Part shown: positions 8,497 to 16,750 of the stretch, in pieces
Layout of the letters: the number at the start of each line of letters is the position of its first letter
Position numbering within the stretch: the stretch's first letter is position 1
NCBI GenBank assembly: GCA_021849425.1
Contig: JAJZSY010000019.1
Span: forward strand, 1 to 48,833
DNA length: 48,833 bases
Origin: Pseudomonadota bacterium
Lineage (GTDB): Bacteria > Pseudomonadota > Alphaproteobacteria > Acetobacterales > Acetobacteraceae
Direction: 5' to 3'
Program-made: the position numbers and the translations under genes
The notes under the pieces: generated by a model
The model's input: only the letters and a program-made list of their open reading frames with translations
Told to the model about the DNA's origin: nothing
Database searches by the model: none

Positions 8497-8733
8497 GGAC
8501 GAACGATCTCTTCCAGTAAACGGAGCAAAAACCAACAGGCCGCAGCGCATGGTGGCTGCGGCCCGAAATCATGTGTGTAGATATCGCCGGTCGGGTTGGC
8601 CGTCAAGCAGGGAAACCGCGCAATCCAGCGTCCGCATTCCGTATGGCCAGAGCGCGCGACAGACGCCGGAACGGCCGTCGCCCGACCGGCCTCCGGATAT
8701 GACGGCATCCGACCGCAATACCCGCATGGCGCG

Positions 8734-9918
8734 TTACGCCAGCGCGTCGAACGCCCGATCGAGATCGTCGATCAGGTCCGCAACGTCTTCAAGACCCACG
8801 GAGAAACGGATCGTTCCTCCCCCGATGCCAAGGCGGGCTCGCTCTTGCGCGGGAATACGAGAGTGGGTCGTGGTTTCCGGATGAGTTACCATCGATTTCG
8901 AATCGCCCAGATTATTGGAAATCGCGATCAGATCGAGTGCGTTCATGAAGCGGAACGCCGCGTCCTTGCCTCCCTCAAGCTCGAACGTCACCAGCGTGCC
9001 GCCGGCGCTCATCTGCCGCTTCGCGAGGTCAACCTGCGGATGGTCGGCCCTGAACGGATAGAGAGCCCGCCGGACATGGCGATGGCTTGCGAGATGATCC
9101 GCAATGGTCGCCGCCGAGCGGGAGGCCTGGCCGACGCGAAGCGCCATCGTCTCAAGCCCTTTCAGGATGACCCAGGCGTTGAATGGCGAGATCGCGGGAC
9201 CGGTGTTGCGGGTGAAGGGCTGAAGCGTGGTCTCGATCCAGGCCTTGCTGCCCAGCACGGCACCACCGAGCACACGCCCCTGGCCATCCATATGCTTCGT
9301 CGCGGAATAGACGACGACGTCGGCGCCAAACTCGATCGGCCGTTGCAGCAGAGGCGTGGCAAAGACATTGTCGACCACCACAACGGCGCCGGCCTTGTGG
9401 GCGAGGTCGGCAACGGCGCGCAGGTCGATGATCTCGAGCATCGGATTGGACGGCGTTTCCAGCAGCACCAGCGCAGCGCCCGGTGCCAACGCCGCCTCCC
9501 AGGCCGCGAGGTCGCTCCCGTCGACGAACACGCTCTCGATGCCGTAGCGCGGCAGCAAGGTCGAGACGATCCAGGAACAGGAGCCGAACAGCGCACGCGA
9601 GGCGACAACCCGGTCCCCGGCCTTCAAATGGGACAGCAAGGCCGCATTCACCGCAGCCATGCCGGTCGCGGTGGCGCGGCATGCCTCGGCCCCCTCAAGC
9701 GCCGCGAGCCGGGCCTCCAGCATGCTGACGGTCGGGTTGCCGAAGCGGGAATACTGGTAATGCGCAATCTCGCCTTTGAACGTGGCCTCCGCCTGTTCCG
9801 CGTTATCATAGACAAACCCGGAGGTCAGATAGAGCGCTTCGGCGTTCTCTGCGAAATTGGACCTGATCTGGCCGGCGTGAACCAGAGTGGTCGCGGGGCG
9901 GTATTTTCGTTCTTTCAT
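8734..9918 (-). CDS. metZ: O-succinylhomoserine sulfhydrylase
   Basis: This 394-residue PLP enzyme of the Cys/Met metabolism family forms homocysteine from O-succinylhomoserine and sulfide, in the cytoplasm. It shows YSRFGNPT, the ATATGMAAV segment, ETPSNP, VDNVFATP and SATKHMDGQGR with the PLP lysine K208, then SLG-like GLED near the end. The start at MKERKYRPATTLVHAG follows family alignment; an ATG 48 bases upstream is less likely. O-acetylhomoserine sulfhydrylase or cystathionine gamma-synthase are possible alternatives in this family. It stands alone between rpsT and the DsbA-fold gene. Confidence 0.88.
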   Translation of the reverse strand: MKERKYRPATTLVHAGQIRSNFAENAEALYLTSGFVYDNAEQAEATFKGEIAHYQYSRFGNPTVSMLEARLAALEGAEACRATATGMAAVNAALLSHLKAGDRVVASRALFGSCSWIVSTLLPRYGIESVFVDGSDLAAWEAALAPGAALVLLETPSNPMLEIIDLRAVADLAHKAGAVVVVDNVFATPLLQRPIEFGADVVVYSATKHMDGQGRVLGGAVLGSKAWIETTLQPFTRNTGPAISPFNAWVILKGLETMALRVGQASRSAATIADHLASHRHVRRALYPFRADHPQVDLAKRQMSAGGTLVTFELEGGKDAAFRFMNALDLIAISNNLGDSKSMVTHPETTTHSRIPAQERARLGIGGGTIRFSVGLEDVADLIDDLDRAFDALA

Positions 9919-10009
9919 GATCCGTCTATATCGTGCCGGCGTGGGACGGCAACCCACATGCGGCATGGGCCAGACCGGAGGATCGCAAAGGGCTGGTTTG
10001 CAACGGCGG

Positions 10010-10675
10010 TCAGACGGCGCCGAGCGCGGAGGCGGCAGACGCTGGCTGGCGCAGCCAGCGATCGAGCATGGGAATGATCCGCTTTGCCGGCTGAAATCCT
10101 TCGGTGACGATCACGTAGCGCCGATCCGGCTCCTTTGCGGCGACAAGGGTCGGAAAGCCGACGATGCCGGATTTCTGCGTCAGCGCGAAGTCTTGCCGCG
10201 TTTCCGCGCCAAGGTCGTCGGAGCGGAGCAGATCCCGGAAAATCTCCGCGCCGAACCCCTGGCGCGCCGCGATTCCCGCCAGCACCACCGGATCCGTCAC
10301 ATCCTCGTTGCATAAATAGAAAGACCGCTGGATGTTGCCCAGAAGGATGAACGCGTCCTCCGCCGAGCGGCGACGGGCTGCGACAATGGCACGACAAGCC
10401 ATTTCGCTATCGTAGAAAAAGCCTTCGCGGTCGAAAAACGCATGATCGAAGGGCTGCCCGGACGCGTCTTGCACCCGCTCCCAATGGGCTGACGTCAGAC
10501 TTTTCGCCGCCGCATCCATGGGCGAACGCACGTCTCGCCGCAGGCCGCCGAGAACGATGCGAATGCTCGTCCGGCGGGCATAGCGTGCGCGAATCTCATC
10601 CATCACCGGCGCAAAACCCCAGCACCATGCGCACATCGGATCGATAAAGTAGACGAGAGAGGTTTCATATATCAT
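10010..10675 (-). CDS. DsbA-family (thioredoxin-fold) protein, cytoplasmic
   Basis: The 221-residue protein has the active-site motif CAWC at residues 15-18 in FIDPMCAWCWGF, a helical insertion and the cis-proline loop GIVGFPTL near residue 175. There is no signal peptide, so it should act in the cytoplasm, like FrnE/HCCA-isomerase relatives. The substrate is unknown. It is divergent from a TetR regulator with an AT-rich palindrome between, suggesting control by that regulator. The ribosome-binding site is weak. Confidence 0.8.
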   Translation of the reverse strand: MIYETSLVYFIDPMCAWCWGFAPVMDEIRARYARRTSIRIVLGGLRRDVRSPMDAAAKSLTSAHWERVQDASGQPFDHAFFDREGFFYDSEMACRAIVAARRRSAEDAFILLGNIQRSFYLCNEDVTDPVVLAGIAARQGFGAEIFRDLLRSDDLGAETRQDFALTQKSGIVGFPTLVAAKEPDRRYVIVTEGFQPAKRIIPMLDRWLRQPASAASALGAV

Positions 10676-10720
10676 ACGTCACACCATATGCCACAATCCG
10701 CCGCGCCGGACGGGTTGTTT

Positions 10721-10741
10721 TATAATGATCGGTTTATTATA
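10721..10741. promoter_or_regulatory. Operator-like inverted repeat between the DsbA-fold and TetR genes
   Basis: TATAAT, nine bases, then ATTATA forms a perfect 6-9-6 inverted repeat 35 bases upstream of the TetR start. The left half doubles as a -10-like box. A TetR dimer bound here could repress both divergent genes. This is inferred from symmetry and position. Confidence 0.4.
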
Positions 10742-10776
10742 TTGGAATTGGTAATGCAGTCGAGATCAAGAGTAAT

Positions 10777-11379
10777 ATGCCACGCCCACGCCTCCTGACT
10801 GACGATGACGTTCTCGACCGGGCAATCCCGGTCTTCAGACAGAATGGCTACGCAGGCACGTCTCTACGCGACCTGACGGAGGCAACCGGTCTCAGCGCGG
10901 CCGCGCTGTACCATCGGTATGGCGACAAGGACGGCCTGTTCCGCGCGGCGCTCGAGCGCTACGCTGATGACGGCTTGACGCCTGTTCTTGAAGAGCTCGC
11001 CGCGAATTCCGACCCGATCGCCTCGATTGCCGATTTTCTCGGCCAGATCCGCGACCTTTCGCGGGACGATCCGCTACATCTCGGCTGCCTGCTGGTGAAC
11101 ACGGCGATGGATGGCGGCCCCCTGTCCCCTGAAGCGAGGACGATCGTCGCGACGCGTCTTGGCGACGTTCAGCGGTTTTTCCAGGAACGGCTTGAACACG
11201 CCCAGGAGGCCGGGCATTTGCCGGCCGGCATGAACGCCGCCACACAGGCCGAGCTGCTGTTGGGCACCGTTGTCGCGCTGCGCACTTTCGCGCGGCTCGA
11301 CCCCGATCCCGGCCGGCTGGACCGCCTTGTCGATGACGCCGTGAGCAGACTCACGAGGCCCGCGCCCACATCCATATGA
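10777..11379 (+). CDS. TetR/AcrR-family transcriptional regulator
   Basis: The 200-residue protein has an N-terminal helix-turn-helix at about residues 8-55 (AIPVFRQNGYAGTSLRDLTEATGLSA split by the usual turn, then LYHRYGDKDGLF) and a helical ligand-binding domain with the HLGCLLVNTAMD segment common in this group. The ligand cannot be told from sequence. It is divergent from the DsbA-fold gene and 83 bases before a glutathione transferase gene, so a response to electrophile or thiol stress is plausible but unproven. Confidence 0.88.
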   Translation: MPRPRLLTDDDVLDRAIPVFRQNGYAGTSLRDLTEATGLSAAALYHRYGDKDGLFRAALERYADDGLTPVLEELAANSDPIASIADFLGQIRDLSRDDPLHLGCLLVNTAMDGGPLSPEARTIVATRLGDVQRFFQERLEHAQEAGHLPAGMNAATQAELLLGTVVALRTFARLDPDPGRLDRLVDDAVSRLTRPAPTSI

Positions 11380-11462
11380 ACACATGCACCACCCAGACAC
11401 GCCGCCAGTCTCCGCCGGCCTTGCGGCGTTGCTACGCGGAGTGCCGCCTGAGGAGAGCCTGA

Positions 11463-12161
11463 ATGCGTGACCCCCTGAAGCTTTACGATCTCGCCGGCGC
11501 GGACGAACGCGTCCGGTTCAGCCCGAATTGCTGGCGCACCCGCTTCGCGCTCGCCCACAAGGGCCTGCCGTGCGAGACCGTGGTCTGGCGGTTCATGGAA
11601 AAGGACGCCATCGCATTTTCCGGCCAGGGCAAGGTGCCCGTGCTGGTCGATGGTACCCGGCATGTTCATGACAGCTGGACCATCGCCCTGTACCTTGAGG
11701 ATGCCTACCCGGATCGTCCGAGCCTGTTCGGCGGCGCCGCCGGCCGCGGCCTCGCCCGCTTCGTGAACCAGTGGACCAGCGAGGCGGTGCACCCCGCGAT
11801 CGCGAAGGTTGTGCTGCCCGACCTCGTGGACATTCTGCACGAGGGCGACCGCGAGTATTTCCGCACGACGCGCGAGGCCGCTTTCGGCACCACGGTGGGC
11901 GCGCTGCGGGCGGCGCGCGAGGAGAATCTCGCCGCGCTCCGCGCCACGTTGCGCCCGCTTCGCAGCACGCTGGCCGATCAGAAATTCCTCGCCGGCGACG
12001 CTCCGAACTATGCGGACCATGTGGCCTTCAGCGCCTTCCTCTGGGCGCATGCCTCGACCCCGGTAAAGATCCTCGCCGAGGATGACACGCTGCACGCCTG
12101 GTGCGGCCGCATGTTCGACGCTTATGACGGGCTGGCACGCAGCCTGCCGGCCGCCGCCTGA
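11463..12161 (+). CDS. Glutathione S-transferase family protein (beta-etherase-like)
   Basis: The 232-residue protein has an N-terminal thioredoxin-like glutathione-binding domain (FSPNCWRTRFALAHKGL, GKVPVLVDG, the HDSWTIALYLE helix) and an all-helical C-terminal domain with NYADHVAFSAFLW, where the capping aspartate sits. FSPNCW at the N-terminus recalls LigE/LigF-type and fungal ure2-like enzymes. The substrate is unknown. The stop is 14 bases before the haloacid dehalogenase start, so the two are probably co-transcribed. Confidence 0.85.
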   Translation: MRDPLKLYDLAGADERVRFSPNCWRTRFALAHKGLPCETVVWRFMEKDAIAFSGQGKVPVLVDGTRHVHDSWTIALYLEDAYPDRPSLFGGAAGRGLARFVNQWTSEAVHPAIAKVVLPDLVDILHEGDREYFRTTREAAFGTTVGALRAAREENLAALRATLRPLRSTLADQKFLAGDAPNYADHVAFSAFLWAHASTPVKILAEDDTLHAWCGRMFDAYDGLARSLPAAA

Positions 12162-12175
12162 ACGGGAGACATCCA

Positions 12176-12859
12176 ATGTCCGCGATCGAGGGTATCCGCG
12201 CCTGCGTGTTCGACGCCTATGGCACGCTGTTCGATTTCGGCTCCGCCGTCGCCCGCTGTCCGGATGTGCCGGATGACCGGCGCGCCGTGCTGGTGACGCT
12301 CTGGCGGGACAAGCAGCTGCAATACACCTGGTTGCGCAGCCTGCAGAACCTCTACACCGATTTCGAGACCGTCACCGCCGACGCGCTCGATTTCGCGCTG
12401 GAAGCGACCGGCCTCGCCGACCCGAAGCGGCGCGAGTCGCTGCTCGCACTCTATCGTATCGTCTCGGCCTATCCCGAGGTAAAGGCGATGCTGGGCACGC
12501 TGAAGGCAAAAGGAATCGCCACGGCGATCCTCTCCAACGGCACTCCCGCGATGCTCGCCGCGGCCATCGCCCATGCCGGGATTGGCGACGAGCTTGACCA
12601 TGTGCTTTCGGTCGAGGCGGTGGGCGTGTTCAAGACCGATCCGCGCGTCTACCAGATGGTGCCGGCGCGCCTCGGCGTCGAGCGCAAGGAAGTCTGCTTC
12701 GTCTCATCCAATGGCTGGGATGCCTACGGCGCCTCGGCCTTCGGCTTCCGCGTCGCCTGGTGCAACCGCGCGAAACAGCCGGCGGAGCGGCTGCCGGGCA
12801 CGCCCGACGCCATGATCGGCGATCTGTCCGCCCTGCCCGGCCTGCTCGGCCTCGGCTGA
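12176..12859 (+). CDS. (S)-2-haloacid dehalogenase, type II (HAD superfamily)
   Basis: This 227-residue enzyme hydrolyses short 2-haloacids to hydroxyacids. The nucleophile is D13 in VFDAYGTLFD. WRDKQLQYTWLRSL is the type II cap signature. SNGTP, the lysine in VFKTDPRVY and SSNGWDAYGA complete the catalytic set. GGGAG lies about 8 bases upstream. It follows the glutathione transferase closely; together they may detoxify halogenated or other electrophilic compounds, which is inference. Confidence 0.9.
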   Translation: MSAIEGIRACVFDAYGTLFDFGSAVARCPDVPDDRRAVLVTLWRDKQLQYTWLRSLQNLYTDFETVTADALDFALEATGLADPKRRESLLALYRIVSAYPEVKAMLGTLKAKGIATAILSNGTPAMLAAAIAHAGIGDELDHVLSVEAVGVFKTDPRVYQMVPARLGVERKEVCFVSSNGWDAYGASAFGFRVAWCNRAKQPAERLPGTPDAMIGDLSALPGLLGLG

Positions 12860-12901
12860 GGCGCCGCTTGCGCCAGCCGGGACGGCGGCGCTAGATTGAG
12901 A

Positions 12902-13090
12902 GCAGGAACCGGTGGCCCGCAAGGGCTGAAACGGGAACGCAGAAGGGCGAAGTTTCGCCCCGTCTGCGGCTGCCCCCGCAACTGTGAGCGGCGAGGCGCG
13001 TTCATCCGGGCCATTGCGAGGCGGCACAGACCGCCCGCGAGAAGGCCGAACGCGCCAATGACCCGCGAGCCAGGAGACCGGCCGGTTCCG
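12902..13090 (+). promoter_or_regulatory. Cobalamin (B12) riboswitch
   Basis: The leader before the TonB receptor has the conserved cobalamin riboswitch pieces in order: GGTGGCCCGCAAGGGCTGAA (12911-12930), the B12 box region GCCCCCGCAACTGTGAGCGG (12972-12991) and GAGCCAGGAGACCGGCC (13067-13083). After it, bases 13091-13206 can fold several ways and hold the ribosome-binding site GGAG just before the ATG, with no T run. Control is thus probably at translation, with B12 lowering receptor synthesis. The rest of the 347-base gap carries no gene. Confidence 0.93.
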
Positions 13091-13206
13091 AGACCATGCG
13101 CGCGCATCCGGGCGGGGTGAACCGGGAGCGAAGGGTGAAGTCCCGAAGCCTTCGGTCGCCCTGATGGCAGCGCCCGCCCCGCCGGGCGCCGGACCGGAGA
13201 CTCCTC

Positions 13207-15204
13207 ATGCGCGACTTCGCGCGACACATATCTTTGATCACCCTGACCTTGTGCGGGGCGCTCGCCACTGCGCACGCCCAGAGCGAGCAGCTTCCCGCCG
13301 GCACCGTACCGATCGAAACGGTGACCGCCTCGTATGTGCGGACACCGATCGCCGACACCCCCGCATCGGTCACGGTCATTACCGCGGCCGAATTACGCCG
13401 GCGCGGTGTATCCACCATCGCCCAGGCGCTCGCCACCGTCCCCGGGCTGAACGTGGTGCAACTGGGTGGGCCGGGGGCCCAGACCTCGGTCTTCATCGAC
13501 GGCACGAATTCCGAGGACGTGCTGGTGCTGCGCGATGGCGTGCCGGTCAACGACCCCTCGGTGGCCAACGGCGCGTTCAATTTCGGCAATCCCGGCATTG
13601 GCGATATCGCACGGATCGTCGTGGTCCGCGGCCCGATGTCGGGCCTCTACGGTTCGGGCGCGATCGGCGGTGTCATCAACCTGATCAGCAAGCGCGGGCA
13701 CGGCGCGCCGCATGTCGATTACGACATTGCCGGCGGCTTTCCCGGCCAGGGCGAAGGCAGTGTTACACTTTCCGGCCGGAGCGGGAAGTTTGATTACGCA
13801 ATCACCGGTTCGCTCATCGAGCAGGCCGGGTTCGACGCGACGGCGCGGCGCCTTGCCGTCTATGCCGGGCATCGCGATCCGTTCCGCTACAAGCTTGGCG
13901 CCGTCAATCTCGGCTACACGCCCATCGCCGGCACGCGGATCTCGGTGATCGTCCGCGCCCGGCAGACCGGCAGCCAATATCCCGATCTCGGCTACCCGAT
14001 CTTCGACGATCCCTATGAAAACAGCTACGATTCCAACGTTTTTGTTCGCTTCGGGGTGAAATCCCACCTGTTCGACAACCGGCTGACCACCGCGCTCGAC
14101 ATCGCCCATGTCCAGGACGACCGCCGCTACCTCACCTTGTTCGACCCCGCCGACCCCAATCAGTATGCCGGCGACAGCGGCTATCGCGGCGACCGCACAG
14201 TGATCCAATGGAACAACGTGGTCCGTCTTCCCGATTTCGGGCCTTTGGCAGGGTCGGACCTCGTGGCCGGCATTGAAAGCATTCACGACACCGCAATCGA
14301 GAACCTCAACGAGAATTTTTTCGGATTTCCCTATCTGGCGAGCCTCGACGCCTCGCAATCCACCACCGCCGCGCATCTCGGCGCGCAGACCACCGTGGCG
14401 CGCCGCCTTTCGGTGCAGGGCGCCATCCGTGCGGATTCGGTCAGCGGCTACGGCACCGTGGTCACCGAGCGCGGCGGCCTCGTCCTCGCGCTGCCCGCCA
14501 TCGACACACGGTTGAAAGCCTCGGCGGGCAGCGGCTTTCTCGCCCCCTCACTCTACGACCTGCACGGCATCGACAGTTATGGCTATCACGGTAACCCGAA
14601 CCTCCACCCCGAACACTCGATCGGCTACCGGTTTGGTTTCGAGACCGTCCTGCCCGCCTTCGGCATGGCCGACGCGGTCACGCTGCGGATGAGCTATTTC
14701 CATCAGGACATCTCGAACCTGTTCCAGTACACATCACTGCCCGACGGCACCAGCACGGAGGAAAACGTCGCCCGCGCCCGCATTCACGGCGTCGAGGCCG
14801 GCATCGGCTTCGCGCCGGCGCCCTGGCTCTCCGGCCAGATCGACTACACCCGCACCATCGCCCGTGATGTTGCGACGGGCGCCGCCCTCCTGCGCCGGCC
14901 GGAAAACGCCGGATCGCTCACCGTCTCGATCCGTCCCATCCCGGCGCTGTCGATCGAACCCGCCATCCGCTATGTCGGCCGTTTCTCCGATTACCTCTAC
15001 GCCAATTCCGGCTATCCGGCCGGGATCGGCCTTGCCCGGCCCGGCACGATCGCCAATCTCGCAGTCAACTACCGGGTTAGCCGCGCGCTCACCCTCTTCG
15101 CGATCGGCCGCAACCTGACCAATTCGCCCTTCGAGCCGGCAAACGGCGTGCAAATCCCCGGCCAGAACTTCCTCTTCGGCCTGAGAGGCACGATCGGCGG
15201 ATGA
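13207..15204 (+). CDS. btuB: TonB-dependent outer-membrane receptor, probably for cobalamin (BtuB-like)
   Basis: The 665-residue protein has a signal peptide ending near AHAQ (residue 25), a TonB-box-like IETVTAS, a plug domain (about 40-160) with TPASVTVITAAELRRRG and VVVRGPMSGLYGSGAIGGVINLIS, and a C-terminal beta barrel. The B12 riboswitch directly upstream makes cobalamin or a related corrinoid the likely ligand. No btuF/C/D inner-membrane transporter lies beside it. The chain ends in Gly-Gly rather than the usual terminal aromatic residue. Confidence 0.85.
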   Translation: MRDFARHISLITLTLCGALATAHAQSEQLPAGTVPIETVTASYVRTPIADTPASVTVITAAELRRRGVSTIAQALATVPGLNVVQLGGPGAQTSVFIDGTNSEDVLVLRDGVPVNDPSVANGAFNFGNPGIGDIARIVVVRGPMSGLYGSGAIGGVINLISKRGHGAPHVDYDIAGGFPGQGEGSVTLSGRSGKFDYAITGSLIEQAGFDATARRLAVYAGHRDPFRYKLGAVNLGYTPIAGTRISVIVRARQTGSQYPDLGYPIFDDPYENSYDSNVFVRFGVKSHLFDNRLTTALDIAHVQDDRRYLTLFDPADPNQYAGDSGYRGDRTVIQWNNVVRLPDFGPLAGSDLVAGIESIHDTAIENLNENFFGFPYLASLDASQSTTAAHLGAQTTVARRLSVQGAIRADSVSGYGTVVTERGGLVLALPAIDTRLKASAGSGFLAPSLYDLHGIDSYGYHGNPNLHPEHSIGYRFGFETVLPAFGMADAVTLRMSYFHQDISNLFQYTSLPDGTSTEENVARARIHGVEAGIGFAPAPWLSGQIDYTRTIARDVATGAALLRRPENAGSLTVSIRPIPALSIEPAIRYVGRFSDYLYANSGYPAGIGLARPGTIANLAVNYRVSRALTLFAIGRNLTNSPFEPANGVQIPGQNFLFGLRGTIGG

Positions 15205-15276
15205 TGTCCGCATCCCGGCTCGGCGCGCCGCATACGACATATTCGTGAAAGGCATATGTTGCGATGCACAAAAAAC

Positions 15277-15306
15277 TTGAAACAGGCAGGGCAACCGACA
15301 TATAGT
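15277..15306 (+). promoter_or_regulatory. Strong sigma-70-type promoter upstream of livK
   Basis: TTGAAA (15277-15282), an 18-base spacer and TATAGT (15301-15306) match the vegetative consensus at 5/6 in each box. The predicted start is near 15313. The transcript would begin just before a hairpin and meet a terminator 50 bases later. Confidence 0.6.
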
Positions 15307-15312
15307 GCGATG

Positions 15313-15388
15313 CAGCAAACAACACGTTGTTTGCTTTCTTGGACGTTTCCTCCCTAAACTTGGCGGCCTTGTGGCCGCCATTTTTTTT
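15313..15388 (+). ncRNA. Candidate small RNA (about 75 nt) with an anti-Shine-Dalgarno loop
   Basis: Directly after the promoter come three hairpins: GCAAACAAC / GTTGTTTGC with a 2-base gap (15315-15334), GTTT-CCTCCCT-AAAC (15345-15359), whose loop is complementary to Shine-Dalgarno sequences, and a terminator stem with a T run (15361-15388). This is the layout of alphaproteobacterial trans-acting sRNAs with CCUCC loops (suhB/alpha-r14, CcsR/cuckoo types). It could instead be a leader that attenuates livK, which begins 117 bases after the terminator. I cannot assign it to a named family. Confidence 0.55.
15361..15388 (+). terminator. Rho-independent terminator between btuB and livK
   Basis: GGCGGCC-TTGT-GGCCGCC is a perfect 7-bp stem followed by A and eight T. 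It ends the candidate small RNA and may also stop read-through from the receptor gene into the liv operon. Confidence 0.85.
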
Positions 15389-15504
15389 GCTCGCTCCACG
15401 TCCTGTCGTGATGTGGCCCTTCCAAAAAAATCGCTTGCCTTCATCCATCAGCCGTTTACTTTACGCATGGCAGCTATATCACAAAAGCAAGAAGGACGGG
15501 ACGA

Positions 15505-16740
15505 ATGGTACTTTCAAGGCGCAATGCTCTTCGAGGAGCGGCAGGCTCGGTTCTCCTCGCTTCGGCAAGCCCCATCGCCCGTGCGGCGGACAAGGTCTAT
15601 CACCTTGGGATTACGCTTCCCCTGACCGGTGCCGATGCCGAGGCCGCGCACCTGATCCTGCACGGCGCGCAACTCGCCATCAAGCTGGCCAACCAGAGCG
15701 GCGAACTGGGCGACATCCGGCTTGAGCCGATGATCCTGAACAACGCCACAGCGACCGCCGGCCAGTACGACCCGGCGCAGGCCGCCACCAACGCGCGCAA
15801 GCTGGCGGGCACGCGCACCGTTCTCGCCAATGTCGGCCCCGAGATGAGCGGCTCGGGCAAGGCGATGGCGCCGATCCTTTCGATGGCCAGTCTCGCGACC
15901 ATCACCCCCTCCTCCACCGCGCCGGACATCACCAGCCCGACCTATGCCGGCGAGTTCGATCCGGGCGGCAAGCCGATCTATTTCCGCACCGTGACGACCG
16001 ATGCCTATCAGGGCCCGAACATGGCGAATTTCTACGCCGAGGTGCTGAAGGCGAAAAGCGTCTACCTCCTCGATGACAGCGGCGCCTATGGCGTCGGCCT
16101 CGCCAACGCCTTCGAGGCCCAGGCGCGCAAGAAGGGCATGAAGGTCCTCGGCCGCGACCGGCTCGACCCCAAGGCCGCCGACTATTCCGCCGTGCTCACC
16201 AAGATCGCCGCGACCAAGCCAGCCTCGCTCTATTACGGCGGCACGATGCAGGCCGGCGTGAAACTGGTGAAGCAGAGCTACCAGATCATTCCGCACGTGA
16301 TCAAAGGCGGCGGCGACGGCATTCTGAGCCCCGAGATGATGACGGCCGCCGGTTTTCCCGCCGCCGAGGGCTGGTATGGCACCAACGCCTCGCCGCATGT
16401 GGTCGATGACCCCAAACTCGCGAACTGGGTCGCGCTCTATACGAAAACCTACGGCGTCGCGCCGGACGACTACGCCATCACCGCCTACGACGCCGCCCTC
16501 GTCGCCATCGCCGGGATCAAGGCGGTGCAGAAGGCCGGCAAGCCGCTCACCGCCGCCACTGTGCGCGACGCGATCGCGAGCGTGCATGTCAACGGCTTGC
16601 AGGGGCCGATCAGCTTCGACAAGTATGGCGACATGACCAGCCATATCGTCGCCGTGTTCCAGTTCCACCAGGACAAGTCCGCCCCGCTCGGGGATCTGAA
16701 CAAGCAGATGCGATACGTCGGCGTGGCACCGCAGCACTGA
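15505..16740 (+). CDS. livK: ABC transporter substrate-binding protein, branched-chain amino acid type (LivK family)
   Basis: The 411-residue periplasmic protein has a Tat-like leader (SRRNALRGAAG, cleavage near ARA at residue 27) and the two-lobed type I periplasmic-binding fold, with GADAEAAHLILHGAQLAIKLAN at the first lobe and VYLLDDSGAYGVGLA at the hinge side. It captures a ligand for the LivH/M/G/F complex encoded directly downstream. The family also binds amides, urea and aromatic acids, so branched-chain amino acids are only the default guess. AAGGA lies 8 bases from the ATG. Confidence 0.88.
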   Translation: MVLSRRNALRGAAGSVLLASASPIARAADKVYHLGITLPLTGADAEAAHLILHGAQLAIKLANQSGELGDIRLEPMILNNATATAGQYDPAQAATNARKLAGTRTVLANVGPEMSGSGKAMAPILSMASLATITPSSTAPDITSPTYAGEFDPGGKPIYFRTVTTDAYQGPNMANFYAEVLKAKSVYLLDDSGAYGVGLANAFEAQARKKGMKVLGRDRLDPKAADYSAVLTKIAATKPASLYYGGTMQAGVKLVKQSYQIIPHVIKGGGDGILSPEMMTAAGFPAAEGWYGTNASPHVVDDPKLANWVALYTKTYGVAPDDYAITAYDAALVAIAGIKAVQKAGKPLTAATVRDAIASVHVNGLQGPISFDKYGDMTSHIVAVFQFHQDKSAPLGDLNKQMRYVGVAPQH

Positions 16741-16750
16741 CGCGGCACCC

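Noticed and set aside
15310..15357. Leader peptide (ATG CAG CAA ... TAA, 15 codons) for attenuation of livK
   Set aside because: Its ATG lies before or at the predicted transcription start and has no ribosome-binding site. Only two leucine codons occur, too few for branched-chain attenuation.
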